Shown: piece by piece, positions 51,092-58,655 of the stretch
Numbering within the stretch: position 1 is the first letter of the stretch
Layout of the letters: every line of letters starts with the position of its first letter
From: Bacteroidales bacterium
GTDB taxonomy: Bacteria > Bacteroidota > Bacteroidia > Bacteroidales > Muribaculaceae
Reading direction: 5' to 3'
NCBI GenBank assembly: GCA_910575615.1
Contig: CAJTEX010000011.1
Location: 1 to 64,000 of the forward strand
Length of the DNA stretch: 64,000 bases
The notes under the pieces: generated by a model
Databases searched by the model: none
What the model was told of the DNA's origin: nothing
The model's input: the letters and a program-made list of their open reading frames with translations, nothing else
Program-made: the position numbers and the translations under genes

Positions 51092-52540
51092 TTGGCTGGA
51101 ATATCACAGATACAGACCGGGCAGCCCCTCAACAAGCGGCAATGCCTTATATTGGCCGCGAAGCTGTCGTGGCCCGCTATGATGGCGCAGCTGTCAAGCA
51201 TCGTCATGCAATATATCGACACCGCCATGGTAGGCCAGCTCGGCGCAGACGCCTCCGCCTCGATAGGCCTGATGGCCAGCAGCCTGTGGCTGTTCTGGGG
51301 TGTATGCTCGGCGGCAACGGTCGGATTCTCCGTGCAGGTCGCCCACCGCATCGGGGCCAAGGACTACACCGGCGCGCGGAAGGTGCTTCGCCAGGCCATC
51401 TGCGCCTGCCTCGCCGTTGGCCTGGTAGTGGCATTGATCGGCGCGAGCATCGCCCCGGGCCTCCCGCAGTGGCTCGGGGGCGCCCCGCAGGTGAGACACA
51501 ACGCCTCGGTCTACTTCCTGGTGTTCGTGCTGGCCCTGCCGGTATTGATTTTCAACTACCTCGGCTGCGGCATACTGCGCGCGTCGGGCAACATGAAGGT
51601 GCCGGGAGGTCTCAACGTGATGATGTGTCTGCTCGATGTGATTTTCAACTTTCTGCTCATATTCCCCTCACGCGACATCAGCCTGCTGGGGATGGGATTC
51701 ACCATCCCGGGGGCCGGGCTGGGGGTGCTTGGGGCCGCCCTCGGGACAGTAATCGCCGAGGTGATAACCTCATCGCTTGTGATGTGGTATCTATGCTGCC
51801 GACAGGATGACATGAGGATTTTCCATACCGGCGAACACGGTTCGTTCAAGCCCTCGGGCAACATCATCCGCAACGCCGTCAAGGTGTCGGCCCCGGTGGC
51901 CCTCGAGCATGCCATCATAAGCGGCGCGCAGATAATGATCACACTCATCGTCGCCCCGTTAGGGGTGATAGCGATAGCGGCCAACGCATTCGCCGTGACC
52001 GCCGAGAGCCTCTGCTACATGCCCGGATTCGGCATAGGCGACGCCGCCACCACCCTTGTCGGGCAGAGCTACGGCGCGCGCCGGCTCGACCTGGCCAAAA
52101 GGCTCGGATATGTCACTGTCGGGATGGGAATGGCCGTGATGACCATAATGGGGGCGATACTCTACGTCACTGCCCCCTATGTGATGGGGATGCTCTCACC
52201 GGTAAAGGAGATATGCGACCTCGGCACGGAGGTTTTGCGCATCGAGGCCTGGGCCGAACCGATGTATGCCGCCTCGATCGTGGCATACGGCGTGATGGTC
52301 GGCGTGGGCGACACGGTGGTTCCCGCAGGGATGAACTTCGTGAGCATCTGGCTGGTGCGCCTCCCCATCGCGGCGATACTCGCCCGCTCCATAGGGCTCC
52401 ACGGGGTATGGCTGGCGATGTGCATAGAGCTTACATTCCGCGGCGTGATATTCCTCGTGCGCCTCATACGTGGCAGCTGGCTGCGCAACGGCCTGAAGAC
52501 GGCCCCCGCCGAAGCTCCGTCGTTTGACCCGCAGCCCTGA
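51092..52540 (+). CDS. MATE-family efflux transporter
   Basis: 482 residues, 12 helices. Start codon is TTG at 51092; no downstream ATG retains the first helix (LILAAKLSWPAMMAQLSSIVMQYIDTAMVGQLG), so the TTG is preferred. The two halves each carry the MATE pattern (VDTxMVG in the first; LEHAIISGAQIMITLIVAPLGVIAIAANAFAVTAESLCYMPGFGIGDAATTLVGQ in the second). Exports cationic compounds or metabolites in exchange for Na+ or H+. 60 bp after the aminotransferase and same strand, likely the last gene of that operon. Confidence 0.9.
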   Translation: MAGISQIQTGQPLNKRQCLILAAKLSWPAMMAQLSSIVMQYIDTAMVGQLGADASASIGLMASSLWLFWGVCSAATVGFSVQVAHRIGAKDYTGARKVLRQAICACLAVGLVVALIGASIAPGLPQWLGGAPQVRHNASVYFLVFVLALPVLIFNYLGCGILRASGNMKVPGGLNVMMCLLDVIFNFLLIFPSRDISLLGMGFTIPGAGLGVLGAALGTVIAEVITSSLVMWYLCCRQDDMRIFHTGEHGSFKPSGNIIRNAVKVSAPVALEHAIISGAQIMITLIVAPLGVIAIAANAFAVTAESLCYMPGFGIGDAATTLVGQSYGARRLDLAKRLGYVTVGMGMAVMTIMGAILYVTAPYVMGMLSPVKEICDLGTEVLRIEAWAEPMYAASIVAYGVMVGVGDTVVPAGMNFVSIWLVRLPIAAILARSIGLHGVWLAMCIELTFRGVIFLVRLIRGSWLRNGLKTAPAEAPSFDPQP

Positions 52541-52549
52541 GCCGCGCCG

Positions 52550-53191
52550 TCACTCCTCCCCCTTTGGCTTTTCAGGCCCGGAGGTCATGGAGAGTATAGG
52601 CAGATGCCAGTCCCATTTCAGGGCACACATCCTCAGGGCTATGATTATCAAGGCGCAGGCAATCTGACACCCGACCGCGCCAAGCCCGAGCAGCCCGGCC
52701 AGCCAGTAGACCACCCCGCCGGCGATGCAGGCCGTGGCGTAGATGTCTTTCCTGAAAAACAGGGGCTGCTCGTTGATGAGGATGTCGCGCAAGACACCGC
52801 CGAAAGAACCGGTTATCACACCCATCACCACCGCCACCCACATTGGATAGCCCGTGGCGAGGGTCTTTTGTATGCCGATGACCACGAAAAGCGCCAGCCC
52901 CAGGGTGTCGAATACAAACAGCATGCGGTTGTTGCTCACGAGCATCTTGCGGAAAAGAATCACCACGGCAAGGGATATGCCGGTCACGCCGAGGTAGAGG
53001 AATGTCTGCATCCAGAAAACGGGGATGTCGAGCAGGATGTCGCGCAATGTGCCGCCACCGATGGCCGTGACCAGGCCGACGGTGTAAGCCCCGAACCAGT
53101 CGAAGCGGCGGAATGCAGCCAGCCGTATGCCCGAGATGGCAAACGCGATAGTGCCTATGACCTCAATCGCGGTCAGAAATGTAGTTTCCAA
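52550..53191 (-). CDS. TRIC/UPF0126-type membrane channel protein
   Basis: 213 residues, seven helices in two repeated halves: FLTAIEVIGTIAFAISGIRLAAFRRFDWFGAYTVGLVTAIGGGTLRDILL and MWVAVVMGVITGSFGGVLRDILINEQPLFF. The GGGTxRD and GGVLRD motifs are the hallmark of the YicG/UPF0126 family, bacterial relatives of trimeric intracellular cation channels. Likely a K+ permeable channel. Convergent with the MATE gene (10-bp gap). Confidence 0.88.
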   Translation of the reverse strand: METTFLTAIEVIGTIAFAISGIRLAAFRRFDWFGAYTVGLVTAIGGGTLRDILLDIPVFWMQTFLYLGVTGISLAVVILFRKMLVSNNRMLFVFDTLGLALFVVIGIQKTLATGYPMWVAVVMGVITGSFGGVLRDILINEQPLFFRKDIYATACIAGGVVYWLAGLLGLGAVGCQIACALIIIALRMCALKWDWHLPILSMTSGPEKPKGEE

Positions 53192-53222
53192 TTGACAGCG
53201 CAGTTACAGGAGGGTTTTACAA

Positions 53223-53882
53223 TCATTTTTCCTTACGCGTGGCCTCTGTGTAGTGCCTGCACCATTCCCTGATGCCGCAATTCAGGCAGTCGGGGCGGCG
53301 CGCCTTGCAGACGTAGCGTCCGTGGAGAATCAGCCAGTGGTGGGCCAGCGGTATCTGCTCCTCGGGGATGTTGCTCACCAGCGCCTCCTCGGTCTGCCTC
53401 GGGGTCTTGGAGCCTGTGGTCAGCCCGATACGCTCCGAGACCCTGAACACATGGGTGTCGACGGCCATCGCCGCGCGGTTCCAGACCACGGAGAGCATCA
53501 CATTGGCGGTCTTGCGTCCCACTCCGGGGATGGTCAGCAGGTCATCGATGTTGTCGGGCACCTCCCCGCCGAACTCCTCGGTCAGCTTGCGGGCCGCGCC
53601 AAGCAGCGATTTGGTCTTGTTGTTGGGATATGACACCGAGCGGATGTAGCCGTAGACAGTCTCCTCGTCGGAGGCGGCCAGCGAGGCCGCGTCGGGGAAA
53701 GCCTCGAAAAGGAGCGGAGTGACCATGTTGACACGCTTGTCGGTGCATTGGGCCGACAGTATCACGGCCAGCAGCAGATGAAACGGGGTGTCGTAATGAA
53801 GCTCCGTCTTGGGTTCGGGCATCTCGGCGGCGAAACGGGCCAGCACCTGCCGGTAACGTTCCTTCAATGATATGCGGGGCAT
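53223..53882 (-). CDS. nth: Endonuclease III (DNA glycosylase/AP lyase)
   Basis: 219 residues. Helix-hairpin-helix LLTIPGVGRKTANVML with the catalytic Lys, catalytic Asp in AVDTHVFRVSERIG, and a C-terminal [4Fe-4S] cluster CKARRPDCLNCGIREWC (spacing 6-2-5). Removes oxidised pyrimidines and cleaves abasic sites in base-excision repair. Full length. Confidence 0.96.
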   Translation of the reverse strand: MPRISLKERYRQVLARFAAEMPEPKTELHYDTPFHLLLAVILSAQCTDKRVNMVTPLLFEAFPDAASLAASDEETVYGYIRSVSYPNNKTKSLLGAARKLTEEFGGEVPDNIDDLLTIPGVGRKTANVMLSVVWNRAAMAVDTHVFRVSERIGLTTGSKTPRQTEEALVSNIPEEQIPLAHHWLILHGRYVCKARRPDCLNCGIREWCRHYTEATRKEK

Positions 53883-54093
53883 CGGGCTATGAGGCTTTAG
53901 CTATGTTTTGCTTGGTCTGATGAAGAAATAAAGCTGACCGGGCACCATATCCGGCAGCGGCCTGCAAGGCAGGCTTTAGGGAGGAAGAGGCCACTATCAG
54001 CCCGCAGGGACGCGCCAAAGCGCGTCCCTGCCAATCGGCTATGCCGCCCGGCCCTGCACAGGGGCAGGCACGTCATCGGCTATGCCGCCGGAA
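53883..54093. other. GC-rich gap upstream of nth with a strong hairpin
   Basis: GCAGGGACGCGC pairs with GCGCGTCCCTGC (54004-54031) around CAAA, but without a T-run. Two copies of ATCGGCTATGCCGCC (about 54034 and 54078) flank it. This lies downstream of pheS (minus strand); the hairpin may end that transcript. Confidence 0.5.
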
Positions 54094-55122
54094 TCAGTGG
54101 GCGTGGGTGAACTCTTTGAGGAACCTGACATCGTTCTCCGAGAAGAGACGCAGGTCGTTGACCCTGTATTTCAGGTTGGCGATGCGCTCCACACCCATAC
54201 CGAGGGCGAAGCCTGAGTAGACCTTCGAGTCTATGCCGCAGGCGTCAAGCACGTTGGGGTCGACCATTCCGCAGCCGAGGATTTCGACCCATCCTGTGTG
54301 CTTGCAGAATCCGCACCCCTTGCCTCCGCAGAGGTTGCAGGAGATGTCCATCTCTGCCGACGGCTCGGTGAAGGGGAAATAGCTCGGGCGCAGACGTATC
54401 TTGGTCTCGGGCCCGAACATCTCGCGGGCGAAGTAGAGCAGAGTCTGCTTGAGGTCGGCGAAAGACACATCCTTGTCGACATAGAGAGCTTCGACCTGAT
54501 GGAAAAAGCAGTGGGCGCGCGCCGAGATGGCCTCGTTGCGGTAGACACGTCCGGGGCATACGATGCGGATGGGGGGCTGGGTATGCTCCATGACGCGCGA
54601 CTGCACGGAAGATGTGTGGGTGCGCAGCAACACGTCGGGGTTGCGCTGTATGAAGAATGTGTCCTGCATGTCGCGGGCCGGATGGTCCTCGGCAAAGTTG
54701 AGCGACGAGAACACATGCCAGTCATCCTCGATTTCAGGCCCCTCGGCCACGGTGAAGCCCAGACGGCGGAAAATCTCCACTATCTCGTCGCGCACAAGCG
54801 ACAGAGGATGGCGGGTGCCAAGCGCGATCGGGCTTGCCGAACGGCTCAGGTCAAGAGAGTCGTCAAGGGTCTCGGCCGACTCGGTGGCGGCCTTCAGGGC
54901 GTTGATTTTCTCAGTGGCGAGAAGCTTCAGGGCGTTGATTTCCATCCCGACGGCCTTCTTCTGGTCGGCGGGGACATTACGGAAATCGGCCATCAGGTTG
55001 CTGACCTCTCCTTTCTTCGAGAGATATTTGATTCTGAGGGCCTCGACCTCTTCCGGAGTGGAGGCCTGCAGGGTCTCGATCTCAGCCTTGAGACTATGGA
55101 TTTTTTCTAACATTCTGTTCAA
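54094..55122 (-). CDS. pheS: Phenylalanyl-tRNA synthetase alpha subunit
   Basis: 342 residues. N-terminal coiled coil (MLEKIHSLKAEIETLQASTPEEVEALR) that contacts tRNA, then the class II catalytic core: HPLSLVRDEIVEIFRRLGFTV (motif 1 zone), FFIQRNPDVLLRTHTSSVQSRVM, RPSYFPFTEPSAEMDISC and motif 3 GFALGMGVERIANLKYRVNDLRLF. Partner pheT is not in the window. Start ATG 55122, or three codons later. Same strand as adk and hpt but with an 80-bp gap. Confidence 0.97.
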   Translation of the reverse strand: MNRMLEKIHSLKAEIETLQASTPEEVEALRIKYLSKKGEVSNLMADFRNVPADQKKAVGMEINALKLLATEKINALKAATESAETLDDSLDLSRSASPIALGTRHPLSLVRDEIVEIFRRLGFTVAEGPEIEDDWHVFSSLNFAEDHPARDMQDTFFIQRNPDVLLRTHTSSVQSRVMEHTQPPIRIVCPGRVYRNEAISARAHCFFHQVEALYVDKDVSFADLKQTLLYFAREMFGPETKIRLRPSYFPFTEPSAEMDISCNLCGGKGCGFCKHTGWVEILGCGMVDPNVLDACGIDSKVYSGFALGMGVERIANLKYRVNDLRLFSENDVRFLKEFTHAH

Positions 55123-55201
55123 AAAGCTTTAGAGGCGGACAAATCCGTCAGGCATCCTCTTGGGTTAAACGGGTATTCGTGGCGGCCGGGGGCCGGCCCT
55201 C

Positions 55202-55780
55202 TCACTCCTCTGTCTCGGCGTCGAGCGCTGAGGCTATCGAGGCGAAAATCTCATCCACCGAGCCACTGCCGTGGATGGGACGGTACTTCCCCTCCTTGAT
55301 ATAGAAATCGCGCAGGGGTGTGGTCGACTCGTGGTAGACCTTGAGGCGGTTCTGGATGGTCTCGAGATTGTCGTCGGCACGGCCTGTCTGGGCGCCGCGC
55401 TTGATCATGCGGTCGACCAGCTCATCCTCCGGCACCTCCAGCCCCACCACATGGTGGATTTTCTGGCCACGTTTCTCCAGGAAGCGGTTGAGCGCCTCAG
55501 CCTGGGGGATGGTGCGGGGGAAACCGTCGAGAATCACCCCGTCTTTTGCTTTGGGGTCATTGTCGATGATTTCTTCAAGGATCTTTATCATCAGGGAGTC
55601 AGGTATGAGCTGTCCCTGGTTGATGTATGTCTTCGCGATCTGACCGATTGGGGTCTTGCGGGCGATATGGTCACGCAGCACCTCACCTGTCGAGATGTGG
55701 TGCAGTCCGTAACGTTCGATAAGTTTTTCGCTCTGGGTGCCCTTTCCGCTGCCCGGAGCGCCGAAAATCACAACATTCAT
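55202..55780 (-). CDS. adk: Adenylate kinase
   Basis: 192 residues. P-loop GAPGSGKGTQSEKL at the N-terminus, AMP-site HISTGEVLRDHIARKT, DGFPRTIPQAEAL, and LID-region RAQTGRADDNLETIQNRL; no zinc-type Cys lid, so the short/non-zinc form usual in Bacteroidales. Balances ATP, ADP and AMP. The gap to hpt is about 120 bp; both are on the minus strand, an arrangement seen throughout Bacteroidales, and probably share the hpt promoter. Confidence 0.97.
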   Translation of the reverse strand: MNVVIFGAPGSGKGTQSEKLIERYGLHHISTGEVLRDHIARKTPIGQIAKTYINQGQLIPDSLMIKILEEIIDNDPKAKDGVILDGFPRTIPQAEALNRFLEKRGQKIHHVVGLEVPEDELVDRMIKRGAQTGRADDNLETIQNRLKVYHESTTPLRDFYIKEGKYRPIHGSGSVDEIFASIASALDAETEE

Positions 55781-55899
55781 TTATCTGTGTTCACAATGTC
55801 GTTTACTTGGGAATAGCCCGTTGGAGGGCAACCACGGCTCCGCTGGGGAAGCCGGGGCGTGTTCTCACACCGTCAGAAAGTCGGCGTCATGCCTTGGAT

Positions 55900-56445
55900 T
55901 CAGTCAGCCTGCTCCTTCAGGACATAGATGTCCTTGAGGTTGCGCGCGAGGCCGTCAAGGTCGAGGCCGAATCCGATGATGAACTTCGGAGGAATCGAGA
56001 AACCGACATAATCGGGCTTCACGTCGCAGCGGAGCGACTCGGGCTTGAAGAGCAGCGTGGCCACCTTCAGCTCGGCGGGGTTCTTCTTCTGCAGGTCATC
56101 GAGCAGGCGCTTGATGGTGTGGCCCGTGTCGACGATGTCCTCGACAACGATCACAGTGCGTCCCTCGATATCCTCTCCGAGGCCCATAACTTCCTTCACC
56201 ACACCGGTGGTCGATGTCCCCTCATAGCTCTTGAGGCGTATGAACGAGATTTCCGCATCTGTCTCCACCTCCCGGAAAAGGTCGGAAGCGAATGGGAAAG
56301 CCCCGTTAAGCACACAAAGGAAGAGAGGACGTTTTCCACGGCACTCTTCGGTAATGGTCTTTGCAAGTTCCTTGACGCGAGCGTCAATCTTCTCTTTAAG
56401 GATATAAGGCTCGAAAGTGAGCCCGTTATATGTGACTTCTTTCAT
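55900..56445 (-). CDS. hpt: Hypoxanthine phosphoribosyltransferase
   Basis: 181 residues from the ATG at 56445 (MKEVTYNGLTFEPY); the in-frame upstream extension lies in the promoter. PRPP-binding loop VVEDIVDTGHTIKRLL, active-site segment CVLNGAFPFASDL, and DYVGFSIPPKFIIGFGLD near the C-terminus. Salvages hypoxanthine/guanine to IMP/GMP. First gene of an hpt-adk unit. Confidence 0.95.
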   Translation of the reverse strand: MKEVTYNGLTFEPYILKEKIDARVKELAKTITEECRGKRPLFLCVLNGAFPFASDLFREVETDAEISFIRLKSYEGTSTTGVVKEVMGLGEDIEGRTVIVVEDIVDTGHTIKRLLDDLQKKNPAELKVATLLFKPESLRCDVKPDYVGFSIPPKFIIGFGLDLDGLARNLKDIYVLKEQAD

Positions 56446-56463
56446 CAGGTTGGAATAATTGTG

Positions 56464-56495
56464 CAAAATTAAACAATTTTTCCCCACTTCCCAAA
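56464..56495 (-). promoter_or_regulatory. Consensus promoter of hpt(-adk)
   Basis: Minus strand: TTTG (56495-56492), 20 bp, TAATTTTG (56471-56464). Both boxes match the Bacteroidetes consensus exactly. The leader is only about 12 nt. Confidence 0.75.
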
Positions 56496-56589
56496 CCGCC
56501 ACCCCGATTTTTCTCAGATTTTAATCCACCATATTTCCATATAGCCGTTCACATAGGCCAAGTCAGTCACAAAAAGAGTCCTTATTGCT

Positions 56590-56952
56590 TTATAGATTGT
56601 CGCCTCCCTCACATTCGGCAATAATTCGCTGAATATCTTTTTTAAGTTCAGGGATATGCCTCACAACCAGGCCCCACAAAAATTCGGGCTCCACACTGTC
56701 GTAACCGTGTATGATCCGGTTGCGTGTGTTGATAATTTCTTTGGCGTTTGGAATCTCAAATGCAGGGTCTTTCTTCCGTATGCGGTTGATTGCTTCCCCC
56801 ATTATCTCCGTCTTGCGCTCAACTGCACAAATCCTCAATCTGTCTTTTTCAAACAAATCAAAGCGTCTGGGATAGTCTGCAAAAAATCCCTCCAATTCAT
56901 TTATAGCGTCCAAAACATCCTGAAGATGTTTCAGCACATACTCATCAGCCAT
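56590..56952 (-). CDS. HEPN-domain toxin, HepT-like (DUF86)
   Basis: 120 residues, all alpha. The HEPN active motif Rx4HxY is intact (Arg77-NRII-His82-Gly-Tyr84 in NTRNRIIHGYD), as in HepT RNases whose Tyr is modified by the partner nucleotidyltransferase. Overlaps the MNT gene by 8 bp; the MNT gene is upstream in the same transcript. Lies in an AT-richer patch. Likely a toxin-antitoxin module or defence unit. Confidence 0.85.
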   Translation of the reverse strand: MADEYVLKHLQDVLDAINELEGFFADYPRRFDLFEKDRLRICAVERKTEIMGEAINRIRKKDPAFEIPNAKEIINTRNRIIHGYDSVEPEFLWGLVVRHIPELKKDIQRIIAECEGGDNL

Positions 56953-57250
56953 AGATCAGATGCTTTGTGCGGTTCACATTCTGAATGAAGTATTTGTTCT
57001 TCAAACCCTTCTCGACAACCAAATCAACTTTTCTGCCCAGGACTTTCTCCAAGGCCTCCTGAAAATCGAAATAGTTGGAGACGTAATCCCACTTCTCATG
57101 GTCAGTTGTGTCAAAGTTGACAAGCAAATCCACATCACTTTGGTCGTTGAACCTATCTGTCAGGATAGAGCCAAACACAGCCAAAGTCTTGACCTTATGC
57201 TTCCGGCAAAGGTCAATGATTCGTTGCAGGTTCAATTCAATCAACTTCAT
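56945..57250 (-). CDS. MNT-domain nucleotidyltransferase antitoxin
   Basis: 101 residues from the ATG at 57250 (MKLIELNLQRIIDLCRKHKV). The nucleotidyltransferase motif is complete: Gly27-Ser28, ten residues, Asp39-Val-Asp41 (AVFGSILTDRFNDQSDVDLLVNF), and a third acidic position in KVDLVVE. MntA proteins AMPylate and so neutralise HepT. A minus-strand TATCTTTG at 57278-57271 gives a short leader. The upstream in-frame ATG is probably not used. Confidence 0.85.
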   Translation of the reverse strand: MKLIELNLQRIIDLCRKHKVKTLAVFGSILTDRFNDQSDVDLLVNFDTTDHEKWDYVSNYFDFQEALEKVLGRKVDLVVEKGLKNKYFIQNVNRTKHLIYG

Positions 57251-57270
57251 GGTCTGTTGTCTTGTAAGTG

Positions 57271-57278
57271 CAAAGATA
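57271..57278 (-). promoter_or_regulatory. -7 box of the MNT-HEPN operon
   Basis: TATCTTTG on the minus strand, full match; predicted 5' UTR of about 15 nt. No exact TTTG at the -33 distance (a GTTT lies there). Confidence 0.5.
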
Positions 57279-57491
57279 ATCATTCTTCCTTATATAAAAA
57301 CGTTCTGGCCTTAAAATCGTCAAACCATATTTACATTGTTTCCTCCCGCCATGTCAACAAGGACTTATGCTCTTACACCCTTTCATAACACGCCTATTAC
57401 ATTTTCCACATATTGACTTACAGCAGTTTAATTTAAACCTATGAGTCTCAATTTTAAAACGCCCGACTGCATTTCACATCTTTTAACTATC

Positions 57492-57525
57492 GGGGGGGGT
57501 AATTGCTAATTTTTCTTTAACTTTG
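57492..57525 (+). promoter_or_regulatory. Promoter with G8 tract in place of the -33 box (site C)
   Basis: G8 at 57492-57499, 18 bp, TAACTTTG at 57518-57525, preceded by TTTTAACTATC. Same layout as sites A and B. It drives the plus-strand gene at 57613 with an ~80-nt leader. The remainder of the 57251-57612 gap is AT-rich without other features. Confidence 0.55.
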
Positions 57526-57612
57526 CGTCCAAGTTCTACATTTATCTGGTTGTTATGAAGACATCATCAAATAACCGACATCACTGTTTTCCACTTTAAA
57601 TTTTCACGCCTA

Positions 57613-58338
57613 ATGATTAGAAAATTCATCTTCGCGTTTGTGTTGACGTTCACTGGACTTTGTTGCCATGCTGAGGGCTACAACATTCTTGGAGTTTCCT
57701 ACACGAACACCTTCTACCATTTCAACGACGATTACTCCTGGGACATCAACGGGATTGCTCTCAAAGGGGGCGGGATAAGCTATCTGCATGGATTCATGCC
57801 CAATCCTTCAATCCCAGGGGCATTTGAAATTGGACTTAACATCAACTTTGGCCAAGGTACTTCCAGCGAATCCGAAGAGACCAAAATCGGAAGCTCCATT
57901 GTCAATGCGAAATACAAACTCACAGACATCAATGTTCAAATCCCTGTGAATGTGGCATACAAAATTTCGTTTGACTCAAAGACATCCCTCACCCCGTATA
58001 TCGGCGTTGACTTCAAACTTCATATGCTTTCAAAAATGAAGTCATTAGGCTACCTGTACACGCCAGACAGCACCGACAGCCTCGAACTGCTCCCAACGAA
58101 ATTTGAGGAGGATTGGAGCAACCTGTTCGACAAAAAAGAAATGGGAGGCTCTCAATATACATACAATCGATTTCAGCTCGGATGGCACATCGGACTCAGA
58201 CTGCAATATGACATGGTTGCGTTTGGAGTACAATACGGCACCGATTTCATCCCCGCTTACAATGAACTAATCCAAGGAGTAGGCACGCCGAAAGTAAAAA
58301 CTTCCACAACAAACATTTCGCTTGCTTTCTGTTTCTGA
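57613..58338 (+). CDS. Outer-membrane beta-barrel protein
   Basis: 241 residues. Signal peptide (MIRKFIFAFVLTFTGLCCHA), then alternating amphipathic strands (YNILGVSYTNTFYHFN, GAFEIGLNINFGQGT, VNAKYKLTDINVQIPVNVAYKI, TSLTPYIGVDFKLHML, YNRFQLGWHIGLRLQYDMVAFGVQYG) ending in a terminal Phe (ISLAFCF), as expected for a barrel inserted by BamA. PorT/OmpW-like small porin family. AT-richer than its neighbours. Single gene with the site C promoter and a terminator at 58363-58406. Confidence 0.75.
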   Translation: MIRKFIFAFVLTFTGLCCHAEGYNILGVSYTNTFYHFNDDYSWDINGIALKGGGISYLHGFMPNPSIPGAFEIGLNINFGQGTSSESEETKIGSSIVNAKYKLTDINVQIPVNVAYKISFDSKTSLTPYIGVDFKLHMLSKMKSLGYLYTPDSTDSLELLPTKFEEDWSNLFDKKEMGGSQYTYNRFQLGWHIGLRLQYDMVAFGVQYGTDFIPAYNELIQGVGTPKVKTSTTNISLAFCF

Positions 58339-58362
58339 CATCAAATAATTTGTCTTTTTCAT

Positions 58363-58406
58363 AATCCCCCCATCTCTCGCCTGCTATAAAGATGGGGGAT
58401 TTTTTA
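58363..58406 (+). terminator. Terminator of the 57613 gene
   Basis: AATCCCCCCATC (58363-58374) pairs with GATGGGGGATT (58391-58401), followed by TTTTTTATT. It ends about 25 bp after the stop codon. Confidence 0.85.
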
Positions 58407-58589
58407 TTGACGTCCGGCAATTTGTTTAACTGACTGGCTTGAGCGAGTTTATGCATTGGCATACCCCCTCATTCCAGTGAATGCGTCAGCTGGCCGGGGA
58501 AAACACAAAGTCAAATAGAGTCCGAAAGTTTTTTAACGGACAGCAATCACTTTTTTCAGAGAAAGATTGCAGTAGCCGTAGACAAACAG

Positions 58590-58631
58590 AACACCCTGCG
58601 TAGCGGGCACGTGGCCGCCCCACAGGGTGTT
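58590..58631 (-). terminator. Hairpin downstream of the 1503-residue gene
   Basis: AACACCCTG (58590-58598) pairs with CAGGGTGTT (58623-58631), with GC-rich inner sequence. About 25 bp after the minus-strand stop at 58656; no long T-run. The stretch 58407-58589 contains nothing recognisable. Confidence 0.6.
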
Positions 58632-58655
58632 TGTTGGATTTCTGTCAGGTCGCGG

